Source: Siphonodentalium dalli (taxonomy: Eukaryota; Mollusca; Scaphopoda; Gadilida; Siphonodentaliidae). Taken from it: a DNA stretch of 64,000 nucleotides. A program made the translations under genes and the position numbers. Each line of letters opens with the position of its first letter. Position 1 is the stretch's first letter. Location: assembly GCA_032622095.1 (NCBI GenBank), contig CP136066.1, positions 157,007,152 to 157,071,151 on the forward strand. The letters run 5' to 3'. Below, in pieces: positions 56,747 to 64,000 of this stretch. The notes below the pieces were generated by a model. It ran no database searches, was not told where the DNA came from, and saw only the letters and a list, made by a program, of their open reading frames with translations.

Positions 56747-57120
56747 CTTTAAAGTGATGTGAAACACTCTGTATGGTGATCAAATAGAAATGGAGAATAA
56801 TCTTGTTCAAAGTAGTAATTTTAACAAATAGTATATCCAAATTGACAACACACACCATCCTTATATATGAATCAAATGCAGTGACTCTCGGTGGCGAAAT
56901 CGTTTTAGTTAGTTTATCGCTGATAGATGCGTCCCGAATCGAGTAGTAAATATTTACAATTGAGCGTAGTTCTGATGATGTTCTCTATGGAGTGGTACAG
57001 TCGAGTTGCTTCAATTTTCGGCGATGTTAGTAGAATGTTACATTCCTCCAGTTATGATAGCGCCTGAATACTAACTTATCAGTTTCACGCACCCGAACAA
57101 GTACATAATATGTCTTTAAA
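56747..57120. repeat. TTTAAAG-ended 0.38-kb repeat, copy 3
   Basis: CTTTAAAGTGATGTGAAACA to ACATAATATGTCTTTAAA. Confidence 0.72.
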
Positions 57121-57248
57121 ATGTGGTATGATTTCCAAAATTTAGCCATTTTGTCATTTATGTCAATACCTCTGACAAATATAATACCCTTTTCTGGAAG
57201 TTGTCCTCCCATCTCTGATTACCTGCAGTTCCTATGTCATCGCGAGTT

Positions 57249-57413
57249 ATATAAGGATTAACTGTCATGTGGACTGTTTTTATGGAGATGTAACGGTGAG
57301 GTAAGTGGACATAACTTGTGTAAAACCCGAAGGGTTTTACATACAAGTTATGTCCACTTACCTCACCGTTACATCTCCATAAAAATAGTCCACATGACAG
57401 TTAATCCTTATAT
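57249..57413. repeat. 165-bp almost perfect palindrome
   Basis: TATATAAGGATTAACTGTCA to GACAGTTAATCCTTATA with centre AAAACCCGAAGGGTTTTA. Only one or two mismatches between arms, hence young or maintained. Confidence 0.85.
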
Positions 57414-57957
57414 TTATATACATTTAGCGAAAAAGCCACTTTTGTAAATATATTTAAATCGAAAAGTGTATCGTGACAAGATCAGCCCAAAATACCCAAT
57501 AGCACCCTTGGCATAAGTTAATAGGAACAATTTCTCTTCATGTCGAAACCCGATGATGTATTAAGTCAATCCTGCGCGAGTCAAAATGCGCCCAAAGCAC
57601 TACACGTTCGTCTTTCCAAACCTAATGGCGTATAGATGGTGTTATTAGCTTGGTGTTATTAGGCGTTGCGCATTCACCGAGAAATAACTGCAACTAGCCA
57701 CGTGGGCGCCGACCAATCAGAATGCTGGATTTAGTGATGACAACACTTAGTGTGTAAATATATATAGTTACACAGGAATTACACCCAGTGACATTACTAG
57801 TACTCTGCACTTCAAGTACATTTCACTGTTGGGGGGAAAAACTAACCAATCAACTATGTTGTTATATAGTGATACCTGAAAGCGAGTATATTGGCTTTCT
57901 GCAGTCTACCAAGAAGCTAACATGTTTGCCGCAGTCAAAGGGTTAACGGTTAATTAA

Positions 57958-58310
57958 TTAACCTTTCAACCACTGGAGCTTCCTGAAATTTGGCGAAAAA
58001 CCCTGTGCCAATGCATTCTCTTATATAATGGAGTCTCCCATTGCATCGGTCATATAAGAGAATGCATTGGCCTAACAATATTTACCTTGACCTTGTAAGC
58101 CAGTGCATTCTCTGATATATGCGAGGCTCCCTATGGGAGACTCGCATTTATATGAGAATGCGCTGGCTCACAAGGTCAAGGTAAATATTGTTAGGCCAAT
58201 GCATTCTCTTATATATGCAAGGCTCCTTATGGGAGACTCGCATATATAAGAGAATGCATTGGCACAGGGTTTCAGAAAATTTCAGGAAGCTCCAGTCATG
58301 AAAGGGTTAA
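57958..58310. mobile_element. piggyBac-like MITE, TCATGAC-ended family, three-hairpin copy
   Basis: Unlike other copies it holds three hairpins: the spacer AAGGTCAAGGTAAATATTG appears in both orientations between them. TTAA flanks both ends. It could be a duplication or recombination product. Confidence 0.77.
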
Positions 58311-58331
58311 TTCTCCACCAGCACAGCTTCC

Positions 58332-58701
58332 TTAACCCTTTACCCAACAAACCGGCCAAATAAAGCTTCAACAGCCTAAAATATCTTCGGTCTGTCTCAA
58401 TAGAACCATACAAATATGGATATCATTGGAACCGGCTCCTTGACCACATTGTGATAGTTACAGTTATGCCCTGTGCCAATGCATTCTCTTATATATGCGA
58501 GTCGACCATAGGTCGCCTCGCATATATAAGAGAATGCATTGGCCTAAAAAATACATTTTTTTCTTACATTCTTTAACAATTTTATAATTTTTAATGTGTT
58601 AAGCCAATGCATTCTCTTATATATGCGAGGCGACCTATGGTCGACTCGCATATATAAGAGAATGCATTGGCACAGGGCCGTTCTGTTGGGTAAAGGGTTA
58701 A
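58332..58701. mobile_element. piggyBac-like MITE, ACCCAACA-ended family, copy 2 (opposite orientation)
   Basis: Almost the reverse complement of 43,558-43,947, with the same two perfect hairpins; one GGCCGG unit is missing. High identity implies recent activity. It ends 61 bp past the exon 3 donor. Confidence 0.85.
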
Positions 58702-58762
58702 TGAAAGGATAAATACTATGCCTTCAAATTTTAGTTTTTGCTCAATGTTCTCTTCTATTTAC

Positions 58763-58872
58763 CTGAAATATCGAAAGACACCATTGTGTTCTCTCGTGTC
58801 CAGGCTTTCTTCGCTTCTTTTGTAATGTCACTTCCGTCCAAATCTAAATCAAGATTCTCGTCGCTCTTCAAT
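58763..58872 (-). CDS. RGS22: RGS22-like exon 3: acidic linker
   Basis: The acceptor attttcag and the donor TTTCAG|gtaaat give 36 codons with split codons at each side. The sequence is acidic then basic (DENLDLDLDGSDITKEAKKA ... WTRENTMVSFDIS). The end of a piggyBac-like MITE lies 61 bp past the donor. Confidence 0.82.
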
Positions 58873-59178
58873 CTGAAAATACAATAATGTGCCGCATTAT
58901 GAAATAAAAATCATTATCAAATAAGTCACATTGAATAATAACATCAACATATGATCACCTTTAAAGAACATGGATTAAACATGTAAACATCATAAATGCC
59001 CCTACTCACAGGATCCAGATAACCGTACGGGTCTGAATAAGAGTACAGAGTTAACAAAAAAGGGTAAACTGTACGGGATGGCAACTGGGAGGCAAGTCAG
59101 TCTGTTACACTATAGTATCAATCATATATATTTCTCCAGCTCAAATGCTCAAATACTCAAATAGTAAGTGTAATATCC

Positions 59179-59539
59179 ATGAGCACAGTGGGCTAGCATC
59201 ACCAAATTCAGCCTCTGGGGACCTAATTCTGCTTAAGTCTCATCTTCTAGGAAGTATCTATAGTCTCAAATTAACATTGCTTTTTAGTTACTTTTTCACT
59301 TGTGTTCAGTTTCTAATATCCCCTAATTTGCAGAAGATAAATGTAACACCAAATTCAAATTGAGGAAGTTCAATCTGAGCCTAGGTCTCCCATAGCAGTT
59401 GAGGCCTAAGCAGAATGATCGAGGTTCCCAGAGGGTGAATTTGCTGATGCTTAAGCTCGCTGTGTGGGATAACGTCACTAAATTCACCATCTGGGAACCT
59501 CATTCTGCAACTATCAGACAAACTATATCCAGACTTGGT
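59179..59539. mobile_element. hAT-like two-hairpin MITE, left end truncated
   Basis: Begins in the loop of hairpin 1 (gagcacagtgggctagcatc); right end CAGACAAACTATATCCAGAC. Confidence 0.76.
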
Positions 59540-59900
59540 TGCATCTACTGATATAAAGATGGACGGGAAAGCTGATCAATTCCAGATATGCCTCACACAA
59601 CGTTATTACACAACTGTTGTTGTGTTTTTAGTTTGAGCCTATGTGGTAATTAACGTGTTTGCTCTTGGGTGATCCTGGATTCTCCCAGGAGACACATGAA
59701 GTGATTACGTTGCTACAGGCGAAGTAACAAGAATTTTAGAAGTCTAAAATATCAAAATCATTGCAAAACAACGAATGTCGATCAAAATCACAACACAATA
59801 TCCCTTTTGTTTGTGTTTGTGATATGAAATAAGTATAGATCAGCACTCATGTTGGGTTTTTATTTTTTAGACATTACAGCACCCGAGTGGTTTGTGGAAT

Positions 59901-60327
59901 CAAGCCTGCAAATAGCGCCTGTCATTTGCAAAATGAGGTCCCCAGAGGGTAAATTTAGTGATGCTATCCCGCATGAAGGGCTAGCATCACCAAATTCACC
60001 TTCTGGTGCCCTCAACTGCTATGTGAGACCTAAGATCAGATTGAAGTTCCCCAATTGAAACTGGTGATGTTCACCCATTAGTCACCTCGATTATGCATTT
60101 TATCTTCTGAAAATTAAGGTATATAAAAACTTCACAGAAGGGAAAAAGTAACTAAAATCAATGCTAATTCAAGACTATAGATACTTCCCAGTAGATGAGG
60201 TCTAAGCAGAATGAGGTTCCCAGAGAATGAACTTGGTGATGCTACCCCACTGAGTGGCATAGAATCACTAAATTAACCCTCTGGGGACCTCATTCTGCAA
60301 ATGACAGACACACTATTTGCAGGCTTG
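59901..60327. mobile_element. hAT-like two-hairpin MITE with perfect 8-bp duplication
   Basis: CAAGCCTGCAAATAGCGCCT to CACTATTTGCAGGCTTG; TGTGGAAT at 59,893-59,900 and 60,328-60,335. The second family copy with a perfect duplication. Confidence 0.87.
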
Positions 60328-60434
60328 TGTGGAATGATAACCCTTCGCCATCCACTCTCATGCCATAACCACTAAATCAAAACAACACAGTGTGGCTCTG
60401 TATATTTATTGCCCGTGGTGTAGTAATTGCTTAC

Positions 60435-60582
60435 CCTGGAGGCTGTGCATTCTCTGTGTTGTCATCGGGTCTGTTTTTCACAGATTTTAAATTTCCTTTT
60501 GTAGGCTGTGTTATCGACTGCTTTGTCGCACTCTTTGAGGATCTAGTTTCAACAGAACTCTGGTATCGCATTGTGCCGTAAC
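60435..60582 (-). CDS. RGS22: RGS22-like exon 2: polar Ser/Thr/Lys linker
   Basis: The acceptor ttttctag and the donor CCAGG|gtaagc frame 48 codons plus split codons on both sides (2 nt in, 2 nt out). The residues are low-complexity and polar (YGTMRYQSSVETRSSKSATK ... NAQPPG), consistent with a disordered linker. Only this frame is open and matches the phases of both neighbours. Confidence 0.82.
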
Positions 60583-61117
60583 CTAGAAAAAAAAACAAAA
60601 GAAGTTAAAAAAAATTTAATTTGATTATAATAAAATTTCAATTTCAATTCATTTAGAATTTTTTTTAAATATCTGCAGTGATAAAACCAGGAATATTTTA
60701 CATTATTTCCACCACTAAATGGTCACCTGTTGACTACCAACTATTTCCCAGTTTGGATCCATATATTAGACAGCTCATGTTGGCATGATACTGGCAAACT
60801 GTGTGGATTACCAGGATACACTATAGATGAGACATCACCAATAAGAAAATAGAGAACAAACATTTATCTAGTTTGCACACCAGAGTATTCCTTTTATAGA
60901 ATTAAAAATAAGGGATAATAGAAACTGTGGATTCAACAACACACATCACTTAATTCAACCAAGCCACTATTGTACATGTATGTGTGAAACTCACAATAGT
61001 CCATTGGTGGCAGGCTGTGAACTCATCTCGATGTGTTGACAGTGAAGACAAGCCCGACCCACTAACCATTAGACCACTGAGCTCCACAAACCACAAGTTA
61101 CAAGACAAACCTCTCTA

Positions 61118-61205
61118 TTAACCCTTTCTATACTAAATGGATTCTCCCACCATGTTATAAAAGTATATATTGGAATAGTCTATATTCATTTGGAGGGACA
61201 TTCAG
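61118..61205. mobile_element. Left part of a CTATACTAAAT-type MITE, split by a hAT-like element
   Basis: TTAACCCTTTCTATACTAAA through tttggagggacattcag, then interrupted at 61,206. Confidence 0.8.
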
Positions 61206-61269
61206 CAGGGATGCAGAAGCAAGCCCATTTGAAGCAATGATCACTCATACTGAGTCCGTGCCTCCATAA

Positions 61270-61332
61270 ATCTGATATATAATACATAAGGACCGAGTAT
61301 GTGGATATATAATACATAAGGACCGAATATGT
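61270..61332. repeat. 31-bp tandem duplication
   Basis: GATATATAATACATAAGGAC followed by CGAGTATGTG, repeated with one change (CGAATATGTG). Confidence 0.85.
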
Positions 61333-61427
61333 GGATATTTCGAGTGCATTTGAAGATAATATCATTTTTCAACAACATTGCGCTTGTGTGAAATGAGGGG
61401 GTACAACTGTTCCAATTATAGTCTATA

Positions 61428-61646
61428 TACAGTAATGCCTTAATTAATCAACTCCTTTAACCACAGCAGAATTATGGGTAACTTTTCAGGATTTAGTCGG
61501 AAATATGGCTTGTTGCCATTCATCGGAAAGCTCTCGGGGAGAGCTTTCCGATGAATGGCAACAAGCCATATTTCCAACTAAATACTGAAAAGTTACCCAT
61601 AATTCTGCTGTGGTTAAAGGAGTCGATTAATTAGGACATTACTGTA
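61428..61646. mobile_element. Palindromic pogo-like MITE inside a hAT-like element
   Basis: Full length with a slightly longer TTTAACC/GGTTAAAG variant in both arms. It lies inside the larger insertion 61,206-62,472. Confidence 0.9.
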
Positions 61647-61648
61647 GA

Positions 61649-62215
61649 CAGGTAGACCAAGTCTTCTCAGTCCGTAACAGCTTGGGATATCGGTTGGGAT
61701 GATGCTGTATTTGGACCGAGTCTCGCCCCGTTGCTCTTCAACGAATTTTCATTCAAAAGACTACTATATGTACACGTGGAGCCCGGGCATTCACGTAAAA
61801 CCCATGAATGTGATTAATCATCTGACAGGTCCGCAATTAATCTGTCTTTTCAAAATAATATATCATTTAGAAACAGGTATAGTGATGATACAATCGTTTA
61901 ATATATTGTTTACATGTATTTCTGATAGCGTGACAAATCTAAATTATCTGGAAAACAAGGCTTTGTTTACTTGTAAATCTAGTTGCTTTGACATTTTAAT
62001 AACAGACCTCTAATATACGCATGTTTGATATCATCTATAATCATACATGCAAAGCTTCCATTTTGTCTAATCCGAAGACATACAAGCAAGATAACTCCCG
62101 CCCACGATTCTGGGTGTGACTTCCATTATAGAAGAGTAAGAGGATGGGACACAGCATCAACCCAACCGATATCCCAAGCTATTGTGGACCAAGAAGACTT
62201 AATTGGTCTAAAAGA
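61649..62215. repeat. Second copy of the large foldback, right arm mostly deleted
   Basis: TAGACCAAGTCTTCTCAGTC to AAGACTTAATTGGTCTA. The left arm is complete; the right arm retains only the outer ~100 bp. Confidence 0.72.
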
Positions 62216-62472
62216 CAGGGAACTATTGGAGTAGGACAATTATATGTAACAGGACAGTGTGAGCTACAGACATTATTAAAGTACATAATTTCAACACAGT
62301 GGACTTGGTTTTCAAGTGTTATGTTGCGCTACTTGATAAACTAAGTAGTTTATTCATATAAAGGTGGACCTGACCACTTTTTACCAGTCCAGACATGAGA
62401 ATCGGACTGCAGAGGACTGGACCGGACCGGACCAGACTGGACCGCCTTGTTAGTGTCTGGTCTGCATCCCTA

Positions 62473-62641
62473 ATGTTCAGGTAATATTAAAATTGGAGAA
62501 GGATTCCTATTCATTGGTGGGAAATATGTTCAGAAAATAAGTTCAACAAACAACATTATAATGGTCGTTTGTTGAACTTATTATCTGAGCAATAAGAGGG
62601 ATAACTACTCTTCAGTGAGTATTTAGTAAAGAAAGGGTTAA
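62473..62641. mobile_element. Right part of the split CTATACTAAAT-type MITE, against the exon 1 donor
   Basis: Resumes at atgttcagg and ends TTTAGTAAAGAAAGGGTTAA. Its TTAA begins 13 nt inside the intron after exon 1. Confidence 0.82.
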
Positions 62642-62654
62642 ATTCTATAATTAC

Positions 62655-62923
62655 CTTGTAGGAGTTTTGCTGGCACACTGAGCGCTCTGCTTCCAGGTCG
62701 CTGGTACTTATCGAGCAGCGAAGGATGAATGCCGAATATTTCATGGTCGACGTCCATGGATAAGTTACTGTTTGCATCACTATTGCTGAGACTAGAGACA
62801 TAGCTTTCAGTTTGCCGGCTGTAACCACGTAGGCGCCCACTGGAGCTTGCTTTTGCCGAGTATCTCTCATCTAGAGGTCTCAGCAGCAGCTTACATATTT
62901 TGAACTCACGGAAAAGTTGTGTA
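62655..62923 (-). CDS. RGS22: RGS22-like exon 1 (first visible): linker upstream of the RGS modules
   Basis: The acceptor tcttcag precedes TACACAAC and the donor is AAG|gtaatt. One base completes a codon from an unseen upstream exon, 89 codons follow, and one base carries over. The residues are polar and basic early (LLLRPLDERYSAKA), then Ser-rich, ending DKYQRPGSRALSVPAKLL. No catalytic motif is seen. The incoming split codon means more exons lie to the right of 62,923; I could not identify one before 64,000. A TTAA-type MITE begins 13 nt inside the following intron. Confidence 0.8.
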
Positions 62924-63819
62924 CTGAAGAAAAAACAAAACGTTGCATCACATGTGCTGGCTAGATCATGCCATCAATCTCTATTCTGGCTACGTCATCA
63001 TATCCACCAATTCAAAACATGGGAACTTTTTGACTATCTGATGGGGAACTTTAGAACAATGAAAATATAATGCGGGTGATACATTTCTTAGTTAATACCT
63101 GTTCCCTAATAATGTATTTCACAGCAGGTCAAGGTCCCAGCTCGAGATTACATGATTTAGGCGAATTCTGAGAGTCAATTTTGCACAAAGCAATATATTA
63201 CACGCACTATTTGTTCAATGTAAGAAGCTTCCCCGTCAGTCATTAAAAATTCCCATGTTCACACTCTGTAATCACTTGATTGTGATTCGGTGTTATGTCA
63301 TTTCTCGGTAGTTAACTAGTTAGCTGTCCCATTCTTGATGTGCATTTTTTTCAACACTGCCGAATTTAAACACAAAATGGTGTGTATTTCAAAATAATTC
63401 TATTATTTCTCCACGTTATCAGGTAGGCCAGATATTCAGTCATATTGTTATTGATATAAATAGAGCATAGATGCCATGTTGTTATGAGAAAATTGTCATT
63501 ATTTTCTTTTATAGGCTACACAACAAGAGTTTTCATTTGTCGCACAGTGTTAATCTGGCCACACAATTCAACACCCAACATATAAAATGGTATTTGAAGA
63601 TGAAATGAGCATTTATTCCAGTCATAAATTACACCAGGTATTAAATTTTCACAACGTTAGTGATCTTGAGGCACAAATAAATGTTTAATTCTACTTTTAT
63701 TTGTTTGTTGCCGAATTGTCTATTAAAGCACAGTTAATGCCACCAATGAACACCATTCATAAGACAATATGAGGACCCACCAAATAGTATAAACTATCAT
63801 AAGTATGAAAGCATATAAT
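62924..63819. other. Upstream of the first visible exon: no further exon found
   Basis: Apart from the foldback arm at 62,960-63,125 the sequence is AT-rich. I looked on the minus strand for an exon ending at phase 2 before a GT and did not find a convincing one. Confidence 0.5.
62960..63125. repeat. One arm of the 51.9-kb foldback type
   Basis: ATCATGCCATCAATCTCTAT through AATACCTGTTCCCTAAT, diverged. Confidence 0.55.
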
Positions 63820-63956
63820 TACAGTAATGCCTTAAATAATTGACTCAGTGAGAGCTTTCCGATGAACGGCAACAAGCCATATTTCCGACTAAATCCTGAA
63901 AAGTTACCCATAATTCTGCTGTGGTTAAGGACTCAATTATTTAGGACATTACTGTA
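63820..63956. mobile_element. Palindromic pogo-like MITE, left arm mostly deleted
   Basis: The left terminus TACAGTAATGCCTTAAATAA jumps directly to cagtgagagctttccg; the right arm is complete. It mirrors the deletion at 31,780-31,922. Confidence 0.87.
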
Positions 63957-64000
63957 AGAAGCTCTTTAAGATTTGTATCACCAATTGGACAGCAAAAGCA

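Larger units (their letters stand above)
61206..62472. mobile_element. hAT-like non-autonomous element (1,267 bp) with nested insertions
   Basis: The ends CAGGGATGCAG and CTGCATCCCTA are flanked by acattcag and atgttcag, an imperfect 8-bp duplication of the host MITE. Inside are a palindromic MITE (61,428-61,646), a foldback fragment (61,649-62,215), a 31-bp tandem duplication and a GGACCGGACC run. No transposase frame seen. Confidence 0.7.
1..62923 (-). other. RGS22: RGS22-like multi-RGS-domain gene, 22 exons, incomplete at both ends
   Basis: Reading right to left, 22 exons join in frame into about 1,233 residues; the exons are listed separately. RGS modules usually open with a run like F..FL......L.FW...E.., and that pattern appears near residues 303-325 (KDFLRD...LLNFWIDCEYF), 508-535 (PFMKYLE...LLSMLTFWQEA) and 819-850 (FRKYV...ALMLFMDIETY). 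A fourth, more diverged module lies near 1130-1233 (LYFYKYLLKHG...LFFYLEVQKF). RGS modules act on G-alpha subunits; having several in one chain points to RGS22 rather than a classical single-domain RGS. Human RGS22 is 1,264 residues, so this homologue is longer because both its ends are missing here. Family name rests on my recognition of domain order, not a search. Promoter, start codon, stop codon and polyA site lie outside the window. Confidence 0.72.

Noticed and set aside
7648-58701. CRISPR-like array of regularly repeated hairpins
   Set aside because: Hairpins are scattered through introns of an animal gene, each inside a TTAA-flanked element; no spacers and no cas genes.
1-64000. An integrated virus or an undescribed defence cluster
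   Set aside because: No capsid, polymerase, integrase or toxin-like frames beyond one decayed LINE end; the gene content is a single RGS-type gene.

Overview
This is AT-rich animal nuclear DNA. It has one protein-coding gene broken by large introns, and dense short DNA transposons, most of them palindromic. There are no operons, phage genes or CRISPR arrays. The repeat types (hairpin MITEs, microsatellite-bearing Helitron-like elements, elements built of ~150-bp tandem units) suggest a marine invertebrate, perhaps a mollusc or another lophotrochozoan. That placement is inference; no species marker is visible.

The gene runs right to left on the minus strand. I assembled 22 coding exons by hand between 62,923 and 1. 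Every exon-exon junction keeps the reading frame, and every internal junction has AG acceptor and GT donor signals except one GC donor. Together they give about 1,233 residues. The first visible exon starts in mid-codon and the last runs off the left edge, so both ends of the gene lie outside. The protein has at least three, probably four, RGS-like helical modules separated by acidic, Ser-rich and Lys/Arg-rich linkers. The best match I can name is RGS22, a large multi-RGS member of the regulator of G-protein signalling family; the human protein is testis-enriched and binds G-alpha subunits.

The rest is intron. Recurrent families are: (1) a ~217-bp near-perfect palindrome with TA flanks, pogo/Tc1-mariner-like; (2) several piggyBac-like MITE families with TTAACCCTTT ends, three of which share one hairpin cassette although their terminal repeats differ; (3) a ~430-bp two-hairpin hAT-like MITE with 8-bp target duplications; (4) Helitron-like elements carrying GT microsatellites; (5) elements built of ~150-bp tandem units; (6) foldback elements. 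Older insertions are often interrupted by younger ones, so relative ages can be read directly. There are also a decayed LINE reverse-transcriptase end, a 5S-rRNA-like sequence, and one orphan exon-like segment on the plus strand.

The most notable result is how the transposons sit against splice sites. At the exon ending at 41,749 a palindromic MITE has inserted into the TA of the 5' splice site. Removing it restores a consensus GTAAGT donor; the present donor is GTACAG, made partly of the element. At least six other donors have a MITE end within about 30 nt. I found no convincing new enzymatic or defence system.
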